Positions 1 through 7,592 are shown, numbered from the stretch's first letter. The stretch: 10,299 nt of DNA from Microdochium bolleyi (GCA_001566295.1 KQ964348.1:1-10299); one strand, 5' to 3'. Numbers and translations: made by a program. Notes: a model not told the origin generated them from the sequence alone.

Positions 1-554
1 CCGCGTCGATCGGAGGTTGTAACGACTGTTTCTGCAGAGATTTTGCCCATCGCGAACCCGGTCTCGTCGAAATTGTAGATATCGTCATCGTGGATCCCGT
101 ATGTCGCGACTATATTCCGTACGAGCGTAAACCACGCGCGATACGCGTCCGGATCCTCGCAGAGGACTCTCTGATAGTCGATTCTTCGATTAAAACGCGT
201 TCGGAGCTCGGGTCGTCGTCGTACGAAGTTTGCAGCCCAGTTGGTTCCGACGCGCGGCACATCGCGTTCACGAAGGAGTCGATCCGCCATTTCTCGAACA
301 CCACCAAGGCGCGGCGGAAACGAACGCGAATCTAGGTCGATTACGTATCGTACAATACTGTCCTCTTCGTTCGAGGTTAAATTCTGACAGGGTGGTCGGA
401 TATCGCGTTTCGTAGCTCGGCCGTGGTATCGTTGTTGGAGGGTCGTACGAGACACATTGTAGATGGATGCAGCCTTTCGGACGCTTAATTTTCGGTCCGA
501 TTGGAGCGCATTAAGCGCTAGAATAAGATCGCTTTCAATTGATTGCCGTCCCAT
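1..554 (-). CDS. Fot1/pogo-family transposase, N-terminal 184 codons (truncated by window edge)
   Basis: DDE-type transposase that binds the element's terminal repeats and cuts and joins DNA at TA sites. It starts at ATG 554-552 and stays open for 184 codons to position 1. The N-terminus MGRQSIESDLILALNALQSD leads into a psq/CENP-B-like helix-turn-helix, visible as VRKAASIYNVSRTTLQQRYHG at about residues 25-45. A second helix-turn-helix segment follows at about residues 70-115, with GVREMADRLL, the NWAANFVRRRPELRTRF stretch and a DYQR motif. Near residues 165-173 the motif YNFDETGFAMG is present; its aspartate is the first residue of the catalytic triad in Fot1/Pot2 transposases. The family is usually a little over 500 residues, so the rest of the catalytic domain lies beyond the window. 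I translated it codon by codon and found no frameshift or stop. Family assignment is confident; activity cannot be judged without the 3' part. Confidence 0.93.
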   Translation of the reverse strand, partial: MGRQSIESDLILALNALQSDRKLSVRKAASIYNVSRTTLQQRYHGRATKRDIRPPCQNLTSNEEDSIVRYVIDLDSRSFPPRLGGVREMADRLLRERDVPRVGTNWAANFVRRRPELRTRFNRRIDYQRVLCEDPDAYRAWFTLVRNIVATYGIHDDDIYNFDETGFAMGKISAETVVTTSDRR

Positions 555-609
555 TATTGTTGGTGGAGAGAAGGAGGGAAAGGGAGGACACTACGGAAAT
601 TGCAGAAAA

Positions 610-660
610 GTGACCCGTTCACTTGTGTGACCCGTTCACTTGTGTGACCCGTTCACTTGT
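610..660. repeat. three perfect 17-base direct repeats in the transposon end
   Basis: GTGACCCGTTCACTTGT occurs three times head to tail at 610-626, 627-643 and 644-660 with no mismatch. Each unit holds the small inverted repeat GTGA/TCAC. The array sits directly inside the inferred element end and 56 bases before the transposase ATG, where transposase binding sites are expected. A role as iterated transposase-binding sites is inferred. Confidence 0.9.
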
Positions 661-671
661 GGATTACGTTA

Positions 672-1600
672 TATCTAAAGTGAAATAATGTATGGCGTTC
701 AGGTCCGGGCCTGTGTAATCAATCGTGTTCCCACCACTGCACTGTGGGCAGCAGACAATAGCCAAACAGGAAGCCTGCCTTTGGAGCTTCTTTTTACAGG
801 TCTCGCGCCAGGCCGTGCCAACCGCACTTTGAGGTACAGGGCTGCCTCGGCGCGACAATCTAGGGGAACATAGAGCCCTGTAAACTAGTAGAAGGTAATC
901 CGGAGGCAGTCTTCTCCCTCTACTAGAGTAGGCATTTACTTCTAACCGACCTGAGTGGATGTCTCCATACCAGAGAACAATCCCTTAGCCATCACTCAGC
1001 ATAAGAGGTGTGTAGCGCGCGTATCCGAACATCCTGAATAATAGCAAATAGAGCGCCATTCTCTCCTGTGCGTACATGTCAACATTTGTTCCCAGTGGCA
1101 CGGAGATTGCTGGGTAGCGAGCCCCCATCACACACTCTAATTCTCTGTCTACTACTCCTGCAAGGAACTTGGACATAGAGGCCATCATCAACTCTCGGGT
1201 CGCCGAGGTCTGAAGCTACCGTGTCGAACACTCTATTCATATTCCAAGCAGCACCCAAACTGGCTCTTCGTGGCGATCAAAGTCTGGCCTACATGAAATA
1301 TATCGCTACTAGGAAATTCCAGTACTAACGCTGCAATACTGCTCGACGGGTGGGCATGCTAAAGTACTCCGTAGAGTGTACACATGTTACCGAGCTAGGG
1401 CAGAGCGAGGTCTAGAAAAGGGACGCGTCTGTGAGCCTCGCTCCCTCGACAAGGTACATCACACGCGATCCGTGGATCGCATAAGAGGTGCGAGGATGTG
1501 ACCTGTAGCGTGCTCTAGGAAGTGTTATGCACTGTACGACTGCTTTTCGCTACGCGCCACCGCGGCAGCCATCGGTTCGTCGGAGGGTCGGCACGGCAGA
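672..1600. other. gene-poor stretch, no recognisable gene
   Basis: Several short open frames occur on both strands (for example minus 1191-985 and 858-664), but none resembles a family I recognise and none has intron or start-context support. A near-perfect hairpin, GCGATCC-GT-GGATCGC, lies at 1465-1480. The sequence AGAGGTG within CATAAGAGGTG appears at about 1000 and again at about 1480. This is probably old transposon-derived or intergenic DNA. Confidence 0.4.
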
Positions 1601-1637
1601 TAGTCCCTTGAATAGTAGACACTCGTGCAGTGCCGCC

Positions 1638-1821
1638 TTCTCTCAGCAAATTGAGAATCTCGCGAACGGACCACCTGAATCGTTCCTGCGGGTGAGCAAA
1701 TCAAAGCAACATACAGTAACTAGGGACCGATCTGATAAAGACAACGCAGTACAGAGATTGGCTCGGAAGCGCGGGAAGTAGAGAGTGGTTCGTTAGCCAG
1801 ATTATCAATTTGCTTGGAGAA
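1638..1821. repeat. inverted pair of diverged retroelement-like fragments
   Basis: The 37 bases at 1638-1674 (plus) match the minus strand of 1785-1821 at 31 of 37 positions. Both translate to similar peptides: FSQQIENLANGPP on plus and FSKQIDNLANEPL on minus. The differences spare the coding sense in several places, so these look like two diverged copies of one coding fragment meeting head to head at about 1710. The minus-strand fragment begins about 53 bases inside the end of LTR copy A, where the interior of a retroelement (gag region) would start. That identity is inference. Confidence 0.5.
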
Positions 1822-1874
1822 ATCACAAGTAGTAGCGGGGACTCTGGGACAGATGTGAGTAGCTCTCTAACCCA

Positions 1875-2243
1875 TGTCACTAGCCTGCCACCACAGCCCG
1901 ATGGAGCGGTGCCAAGGCACAAAGAGCGGCACAGCACCACCGCACGATGGCGCCGCGCAGCACGACATCACGATGAAGGACAAAGACGTACATAGCATGG
2001 AGGATTTCCTAGACATACAGTCCTTACCTTTATACTGCAGCGATCAATCTAAGTATCATTCTCACACATCACTTAAGCCAGTCACTCAATTATCGAGAGT
2101 GTTATCTCTTCCAAGAGACAAGGCAACACCCAGAGAGAGCGACATTCGACAGGAAGTGATATTGCAAAGGCTTTACCTACCGGCAGAACAGCAACCCACC
2201 GAAGCCCGACCAGACGGTTGACCCCGGAGGTCGGATCGTGACA
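1875..2243 (-). mobile_element. LTR-like repeat, copy A (TGTCAC...GTGACA)
   Basis: Read on the minus strand, this 369-base segment starts TGTCACGATCCGACCTCC and ends CTAGTGACA, so its ends form the inverted pair TGTCAC/GTGACA. The TG..CA ends are typical of LTRs. It aligns over at least 270 bases with copies B (8962) and C (9948), and is closest to C. Directly after the 3' end, the minus strand reads TGGGTTAGAGAGC from 1874; a TGG start at this point is typical of a tRNA primer-binding site, so A may be a 5' LTR whose interior ran left. Flanking five-base sequences (ACCCA left, ATGAA right) do not match, which argues against a clean solo LTR. A long reading frame crosses it, but it is best explained as non-coding LTR. 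Confidence 0.72.
1896..1958 (-). repeat. three 21-base degenerate tandem units in LTR copy A
   Basis: Read on the minus strand, units of 21 bases begin CTTGGCACCGCTCC (1916-1896), GTGCTGTGCCGCTC (1937-1917) and GCGCGGCGCC (1958-1938). They align with the last three of five 21-base units in copy B. The shared core is close to GGYRCCGYTC. Confidence 0.55.
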
Positions 2244-2870
2244 ATGAATTAGAGCGCAGGCGCTGCTTCAGCGCGGGGAAGACTTAGTGTGTATTTTTAT
2301 CGAGCCTTACGGCACGGTTCATTACACGATAGATCCGTAGCTCCCCTAAATTCTTGTAACTAGAGGGTCCAGCTTGCGACAAATAAAAATAATTTCTTCT
2401 AATAATAGCTTCGACTGTTTTCTTAACGTTACGTGTAGTGTCTCGTGACTTTGACTCCAGGATGAGGATGCTAGACACATGACAGATCTTTTCCTTCGGC
2501 TCACCCACTACTACCCAGCAAAGACGGGATCGTGACACTCTGCCCTTCTCCGTTTTGAACAGTACTTTGACCGTTCGAGTTGATCTTGTGAAAAGCCACG
2601 CCCCACTCAGAACCACACCCACACCCACACTACACGCGAACATACGCCCGTCCGCCATCCATGGCATCGTACAGACCATTATCACATTATCAATCTTCTC
2701 TTCCTCATTCGTGCGGCACTATGGTATCTACTGACGGAGCTGTAGCCGGCAGAGGCCTACGTGAAGGCTAGCTACCTCTTTCGATTTGCCATTTTCCATT
2801 TTTGCGGCCTTGGGCTCAGCACGGAAGCTTGGCGAGCTACCTGGCCTTTGAGCCCGGATTAGGGCCTCGG
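2244..2870. other. no recognisable gene; one unassigned open frame
   Basis: A minus-strand frame of 133 codons runs 2685-2284. Its peptide has a hydrophobic stretch near residues 15-30 and then a basic middle part. I do not recognise a family and its start context is not convincing. The 11-base LTR-start sequence TGTCACGATCC recurs within it (minus strand, 2537-2527) without further LTR similarity. A short CCACACCC microsatellite lies at about 2614-2628. Nothing else was seen. Confidence 0.3.
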
Positions 2871-3470
2871 CCAACAAGCTGCTCTTGCTGCAGCTCTGCA
2901 CAACCCGTCTCGTCTTAGCTCGCGAGCTCTTCTTGCTTCGCGGTTTCAAGAATTGAAAGCAGCTCCTGAAATCCAGGAAGGCGAGTGAGGTCCTGCGGAA
3001 CATTGGGCATAAGTGCTTGCCAGACTCCTCTCCGCCCAGATTACAAGACGATGACATCACCACTCGCTCCAGACGGAATTAGGCGAGGCTGTCGAAATAA
3101 ACTTTTCATGGTGTGCTCGGGCCCTAGAAAACCCCCCTTTCAAGACCCAATGCTGCCACACATCAGCAGTCCACGCGTCCCCCACGATTCGGGTTTGTCA
3201 GCAGCTCTCCGGCAGATCCGTTCTGCAGGTCCTCTCTGCCGTGCTGAACAGCGACACTGATTGGTACAGGCGAGGTCCCCACAAGGTTCTCGATCAGGAA
3301 GGCGCGGTAATAGAAACCTCGACGCCAGGGGCTCCCCTGGGGACGATGGAATCTCAAGGTAGCCTGCCGTGCCTTTGATGATGACAAAGCTTGACTGTGG
3401 CCTCTGGCGGGTAGTCGGAGACTGACTCGGCCTCGCCAGTTCAGTGCAATATTGAACTCTCCACGAACCC
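2870..3470 (-). pseudogene. possible decayed minus-strand gene, family unknown
   Basis: No single frame is open throughout, but protein-like stretches follow one another on the minus strand in different frames. In order they are ESVSDYPPEATVK (about 3440-3400), SFVIIKGTAGYLEIPSSPG (about 3390-3335), FYYRAFLIENLVGTSPVPIS (about 3315-3255), AWTADVWQHWVLKGGFSRAR (about 3175-3115) and LPGFQELLSILETAKQEELA followed by a stop (about 2980-2920). This pattern fits a gene broken by frameshifts, or an intron-rich gene I cannot resolve. It overlaps the far upstream region of the ene-reductase. I cannot name the family, and chance open frames in GC-balanced DNA remain a real alternative. Confidence 0.28.
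3210..3220. promoter_or_regulatory. CGG-N5-CCG site upstream of the ene-reductase
   Basis: CGGCAGATCCG is an inverted CGG pair with a five-base spacer, 383 bases before the ene-reductase ATG. Zn2Cys6 dimers commonly bind such pairs. The same spacing occurs at 7382-7392 in the promoter shared by the regulator and hydrolase. Such a site is expected by chance a few times per 10 kb, so the link is only suggestive. Confidence 0.25.
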
Positions 3471-3602
3471 CGCGGAGTGTTGGCCAGACCCTCAGACAAA
3501 TACATCCCCATTAACCGACTTGGCATCTCTCCCTCTTTGTATTCACCAACACTTTTTTCTATACCACTACGATATAGACACCACATATCACCATACACCA
3601 CT

Positions 3603-4781
3603 ATGGGGTTAGTCGCCAGCCCAGCGGAGAGCCGTCTCTTCAAGCCCATCAAGATCGGCGGCGCGCAGCTCCAGCATCGTGTCGTGCTCGCACCCCTCAC
3701 AAGACTTCGCAACACAGACTCGTACACACCCGTAGTCCCCCTGGCCCTGAAGCACTACGCGGACCGCGCCTCGGTCCCTGGCACGCTCGTTATCTCTGAG
3801 GCAACCTTTATCTCTCACGACGAGGAAGTCCAAGCCCACATCCCCGGCTTCGAATCAGACGAGCAGGTCGCCGCGTGGAAGCAAGTGATCGAGGCCGTTC
3901 ACAGCAAAGGGTCCGTTTGGTTCCAGCAGCTCTGGGCAGTCGGCCGCGCCGCCGACCCCGACTTCATCGCCAAAAAGGGCATCAAGTACCGCTCCGCCAG
4001 CGCGGTGCCCCTGGAGGGCTCCAGCGCGGTCCCCGCCGAGATGACCGAGGCCGAGATCCTGGACACCATCCAGGCCTTTGTCGACACGGCCAAGCGCGTG
4101 CGCGCTGCTGGTGGCGACGGCGTCGAGATCCACGGCGCCCACGGCTACCTGCTCGACCAGTTCCTCTCCGACGCCGTCAACAAGCGCACCGACAAGTGGG
4201 GAGGCTCCGTCGAGAAACGGGCGCGGCTGTACCTCGAGGTCGTCAAGGCCATCTCGGCCGCCATCGGCCCGGAGCACGTCGGCCTCCGGCTGTCCCCTTA
4301 CGCCTCGTATCAGGGCACTGCAAAGTCCGACCCCGTTGCGCAGTATTCGTACCTCGTGCGCGAGCTGAGGGAGCTCGACCTCCCCCTCGCCTACATCTCG
4401 CTCGTCGAAGCGCGCGGCGACCCGGCGACCCTCGGCCTCGCACCCGAAGCGCAGCTCGCGCCGCACAAGGGCAAGACGCTCGACTTCATCCTCGACATCT
4501 GGGACAACCGGTCCCCCGTGCTCATCGGGGGTGGGTACGAGCCCGAGACGGCCGTCCAGGCCGTCGACGGGCACTACACCCAGTGGGACGTGCTGATCGT
4601 GTTTGGCCGGCACTTCCTAGCCAATCCGGACCTGCCGTTCCGCGTCCGTCACGGGCTCGCGCTGAACCAGTACGACCGGAACACCTTCTACACCAATTCT
4701 GCGGCCGGGTACAACGACTACCCGTTCAGCGACGAGTTTATGGGGGCCAAGAACAAGAGCGTTGCTGTTAAAAAACTGTAG
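3603..4781 (+). CDS. Old Yellow Enzyme-type FMN ene-reductase (NADH:flavin oxidoreductase)
   Basis: Single-exon gene of 392 residues, the usual size of fungal Old Yellow Enzymes, which reduce activated C=C bonds using NAD(P)H and tightly bound FMN in a TIM barrel. The ATG at 3603 has A at -3; the open frame extends further upstream only to a GTG, so this is the first in-frame ATG. Motifs in order: APLTRLR (30-36; T33 matches the FMN-tuning threonine), SEATFIS (65-71), QLW (Q109), IHGAHGYLLDQFL (176-188), NKRTDKWGGSVEKRAR (193-208), GLRLSPY (227-233), IGGGYEPETA (308-317) and FGRHFLANPDLPFR (334-347). H177 and H180 form the substrate-anion pair (His/His, not the yeast His/Asn), and Y182 is the expected proton donor. 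No signal peptide is seen, so it is probably cytosolic. The middle of the gene is strongly GC-rich at third positions compared with its flanks. Substrate unknown. Confidence 0.95.
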   Translation: MGLVASPAESRLFKPIKIGGAQLQHRVVLAPLTRLRNTDSYTPVVPLALKHYADRASVPGTLVISEATFISHDEEVQAHIPGFESDEQVAAWKQVIEAVHSKGSVWFQQLWAVGRAADPDFIAKKGIKYRSASAVPLEGSSAVPAEMTEAEILDTIQAFVDTAKRVRAAGGDGVEIHGAHGYLLDQFLSDAVNKRTDKWGGSVEKRARLYLEVVKAISAAIGPEHVGLRLSPYASYQGTAKSDPVAQYSYLVRELRELDLPLAYISLVEARGDPATLGLAPEAQLAPHKGKTLDFILDIWDNRSPVLIGGGYEPETAVQAVDGHYTQWDVLIVFGRHFLANPDLPFRVRHGLALNQYDRNTFYTNSAAGYNDYPFSDEFMGAKNKSVAVKKL

Positions 4782-5041
4782 GGCGGCACTCGAAATGGGC
4801 ATTTGCGCAGTATGAGCGATACTACGTTCTTTTTTGTTTTTGTTTTTATGTAAGTTAGCTATTATTACATAAATAACTTGTACTACGTACACGTAGAATA
4901 CGTATATATTAGAACCGTGTAGGATGTAATGAAACACTCTGGGGACTGCGCGCTTGATAGAGTTTAGTAATAGGAAATTTACTTGGTGGCTTCCGTAGTC
5001 CATAGACCTAAGTATAGTTGCCGGTTACTTCGATTCTTATG
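4782..5041. other. convergent 3' intergenic spacer
   Basis: AT-rich 260 bases between the stop codons of the ene-reductase (+) and the regulator (-). A T-rich run at 4828-4848 and ACATAAATAAC at 4868-4878 could serve 3'-end formation of the plus-strand transcript. On the minus strand, TTATTTATGTAATAATAG near 4879-4859 is similarly AT-rich. No gene was seen. Confidence 0.5.
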
Positions 5042-7299
5042 TCACGATATAAACACGTCTCCATAACTACCGAACATACTGCCAAAGTCCACGCCATATA
5101 AGTCTGTCAGCGAAAAATCCCACAAGCCATCGTCGAGCGGTATCTCCCACTGGTTGCCAGCATCGTAGCCCTCGTCTCCCACTACACTATCAGGAGCTAT
5201 CGAGGGCAGCAATGGCGAAAGGGTTTCCACTTCGGCGGCGTTCAGTAGCCGCATGTTGGCACACATATCCGTTGGAAACGGGAACATCTCCCTCACTAGC
5301 GCACGAGGGGCACCCAGGTTTAGAGCTTCAGCTTCCCGTGTGGCCCCCACATCTCCATTCTGTCCGGTGTCCACGCTCGTTTGCAGCTTCGTGATCATCT
5401 GCACAACCATGTCGGCATGTGTGTACGTCGGCTTGATGTCCTGTATGACGCTCCGCACCGTATCCAGCTCCCTGCTCCTCTGCTGCTTTTGGGCCTTCAA
5501 GCTGTCGCCGGTCTCTGACAGCTGTACCTGACTGCCATAGATCAGCGGCACCGCTACAGCCAGACAGCAATAGCCAGTCTGCCACGGTAGGAACTTGGCC
5601 TCGTCACGGCACAGCATCTCGTCATACAAGGCAACGGCGCAGGACGAGGCCAGTAGAGCTATGAGTGTGAAGGAGTGAGGTTCAGTGGTTCGGACTCGGC
5701 TCCTGCTGCAATGGCTTGGCCGGATTTTCTCGACGTAGGTGATGGCTACGAAGTAGAGAATCATCATCTCAGATACGGGCCGGCTGTAGTCAGCTCTCCT
5801 TTGCGGCTGCTGTGGCGTGGTATCGGAACTTGATCTGAACAGGTGCAGCTCGCTCGGGAGGCCCCGTATCCAAGCGCACAGCTCTGTGATAATGGTGTCG
5901 ACTTGCTGTTCTGCCGTTAGTCTGCGATGTTGTGTTTGTTGGTGTTGCGAGTTCTTATGTTGGCGTTGGTGGGCTGTGACATGAGCTATTATGATGTGCA
6001 GCTTCGTCATCTCGATGAAGACCTGTGCTTGGAGGCGGTCGGCAGTAGACTTGATATCAAAGTCGTCCAGGGAGGGCAAAGGCACATCATAGTCTTCGAG
6101 GAGCGAGTATGGTCGGCGAATACAAGCTGACTGGAATGCATCGCTATTCTTGAGGCACGGAAGCGCGTCAGCCATGCACCGATTGATGTGTCGTGGATGG
6201 AACCCCCCCCCCCCCCCGGGGGGGGGGGGGGGGGGTCGGTGCTTGATACTCACATGCAAGAACCAGAAAATTCGCAGCAGCCTGCCTGCCTCTGCTTGGT
6301 TCCGTGCCACACCGTCAGCGTACATAGCTCGGCGGTGTAAGCCCATCTGCAGCATCTGCCGGACTGCGAGATCCATCCAGTGGCTCTGCCCGCCCAGCCC
6401 GGACCCGTGCTGTGACGAAGGTGTGGCGCTGTAGCACGAAATCAAACACAGCGCCTTGAGTACGTGCAGGCGATCTGGCTCGAAGCCGAGCGAGATGAGC
6501 ACCTTGAGCCGCTCGTAGGCTTCGCCCATGAATACGATATGAGAAGAGTGATGGACAACGCTGAGGCCGACCAAGGCAGCGGCTTTTTGTAGGATGATGG
6601 GGGCATTCTCGCCCTGGACATCGTGCCGGCTAGTGACGGGGCAGTGGTGGAAGGCTTCGGCGAGGTAGGCGTCGGTCCAGGCGCGCTGGAGAGTCGCCCG
6701 CGGCAAGACATACGCCTGGATGGATCGGAAGATGCCATCTCGCCACTCCGGGGCGCGGGCAATGCTGCCGCTCGTGGCCGCGATGCTGTCTGCGTGAGCG
6801 CCGTAATACTCGCGGGCACAGTGGCCCAAGGAATGGGCTGACTCTACGCCGGACAGCGTCGATGGCGGTGATGGTGCTTCCCGGGTGGTCACTGCGGTAG
6901 AGACGACGGTAGTACCTCCGCTGGTTGAGGACGCCCAACCTGCGAGCCCGAAACTGTCTTCAGTGCGCATGGACGCAGTCGCAGCCGTGTTCGTTCTCCT
7001 GGACTTTTGGCGTACACCATCGCGGCGGCTGTCCCGGCGGTCAGCCAAACCGAGATCTTGTGCTAACGGGATCACAAGCTACGACGTACGTGCACATCTG
7101 CTGCGTGTTTCGGCAATTGCGACATGGTCCCTGTGGGTTGGACTGCAGGTCGCACTTGACCTGGAGCCCGCGACGCGGTGTTGAGTCAGCAAGTGAGGCT
7201 TCAAGCTTGGTGCTCTTGACAGGGGACACGGGACACGCCCCATACCTTGCGTATATGGCACCCGGTACAGACGAAACTGGCTCTGGGTCGGAGCGGCAT
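5042..7299 (-). CDS. Zn2Cys6 fungal-specific transcription factor, CTF1/FarA-like (three introns)
   Basis: Inferred exons on the minus strand: 7299-7246, 7160-7090, 7028-6254 and 6148-5042, giving 668 residues. All introns begin GT and end AG: GTATGG..CTCCAG, GTACGT..GGACAG and GTGAGT..CTCAAG, each with GCTGAC before the acceptor. Splicing joins a full zinc cluster, C11-X2-C14-X6-C21-X9-C31-X2-C34-X6-C41, with CHIRKVKCD as in cutinase/fatty-acid regulators. A basic linker (RQKSRR, about 48-53) follows. The middle homology region (PF04082 type, about 155-360) includes HWMDLAVRQMLQMGLHR and RIFWFLH, joined across intron 3 to NSDAFQSACIRRPYSLLEDY and VPLP. The C-terminus is acidic and aromatic (WDFSLTDLYGVDFGSMFGSY), like an activation domain. 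Expected in the nucleus. The start at 7299 puts the cluster near the N-terminus; an in-frame ATG at 7437 would add 46 residues and cannot be excluded. Target genes are probably the neighbours (inference). Confidence 0.88.
6149..6253 (-). other. intron 3 of the Zn2Cys6 regulator, in frame and readable
   Basis: The donor GTGAGT (6253-6248), branch GGCTGAC and acceptor CTCAAG (6154-6149) define a 105-base intron. Removal restores the expected spacing W-x2-H-x2-D-x8-RRP of the middle homology region. Retention keeps the frame open and adds 35 residues, including six prolines and five glycines. A second acceptor, TTCCAG ending at 6131, is also in frame and would delete six more residues (NSDAFQ). 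Confidence 0.8.
6203..6235. repeat. 33-base C15G18 homopolymer palindrome
   Basis: Fifteen C followed by eighteen G with no interruption, lying within intron 3 of the regulator. The run can fold as a perfect C:G hairpin, and each strand could also form G-quadruplex or i-motif structures. Runs of this kind are prone to slippage and to assembly error, so the exact length is uncertain. Confidence 0.9.
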
Positions 7300-7592
7300 T
7301 ACAGTGTGCCGAAGCTGGGTTGGTGTGTCGTTGCAGATTGACGGCGGTGTATGCGTCCAGATTGTACTCAAGACGAGCATCCGGAGCTGCCGGTCTGCCG
7401 AGTGCCGAATACCGGTACCGAGACTGTCGTAATCCATGCCCCACTATTCCGAGCCACTGCTGACCTGGCCGTGACCACTTGATGCCATGCTTATATAAAC
7501 TATGAAGGATCTTTGCTTCCACTTTCTCTTTCTCTTTTTTCAGCATCAGAATTATCTGAGACTTCAAACGCAAGCATCACTAGACCTACATT
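7300..7592. promoter_or_regulatory. divergent promoter between regulator and hydrolase
   Basis: 293 bases separate the two ATGs. For the plus-strand hydrolase, TTATATAAAC at 7491-7500 is a good TATA box and is followed by a pyrimidine-rich stretch at 7510-7540, as in many fungal core promoters. An ATG at 7502 opens a 77-codon frame that overlaps the true start, but it lies so close to the TATA box that it is probably outside the transcript. No clear TATA is seen for the minus-strand regulator. Confidence 0.7.
7382..7420. promoter_or_regulatory. cluster of CGG/CCG triplets, candidate Zn2Cys6 binding region
   Basis: Within 39 bases there are CGG-N5-CCG (7382-7392), CGG-N4-CCG (7391-7400), a single CCG (7405-7407) and CCGGTACCG (7412-7420, containing CGG-N2-CCG). 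Zinc-cluster proteins recognise CGG half-sites, so binding by the adjacent regulator, including autoregulation, is a reasonable inference. If the regulator started at 7437 this stretch would be coding instead. Confidence 0.5.

Larger units (their letters stand above)
1..669 (-). mobile_element. Fot1/pogo-type Tc1/mariner DNA transposon, 5' part
   Basis: Cut-and-paste DNA transposon whose transposase reads leftward off the window edge; the other end lies outside. The visible end is placed at 669. Reading the minus strand, the sequence begins ACGTAATCC, followed by three 17-base direct repeats, then a 55-base purine-rich leader and the transposase ATG at 554. A TA dinucleotide at 670-671 fits the TA target duplication of this superfamily. 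The element edge is inferred, because the second terminal repeat cannot be seen to confirm it. The sequence is rich in CpG and TCG and shows no stop codons, so it does not look heavily RIP-mutated and may be a recent copy. Confidence 0.8.

Noticed and set aside
1465..1480. Hairpin GCGATCC-GT-GGATCGC as a terminator or regulatory site
   Set aside because: There is no gene context, and intrinsic hairpin terminators do not apply to fungal nuclear genes.
1874..2221. 115-codon protein and its 96-codon relative at 10260-9970
   Set aside because: They are translations of inverted copies of an LTR-like repeat; the similarity is at DNA level and ends at LTR boundaries.
3855..4613. 252-codon minus-strand open frame opposite the ene-reductase
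   Set aside because: It is a by-product of the GC-rich codon use of the reductase; composition is D/G/V/L-rich with no family features, while the plus strand carries all Old Yellow Enzyme motifs.
3875..4771. 298-codon plus-strand frame overlapping the ene-reductase
   Set aside because: Arg/Pro-rich out-of-frame shadow of the same gene.
5042..7075. Regulator as a single 677-codon exon
   Set aside because: Its first codon is GTG, it lacks the zinc cluster, and it reads through the C/G run. Splicing of three canonical introns restores the Zn2Cys6 domain and the middle homology region.
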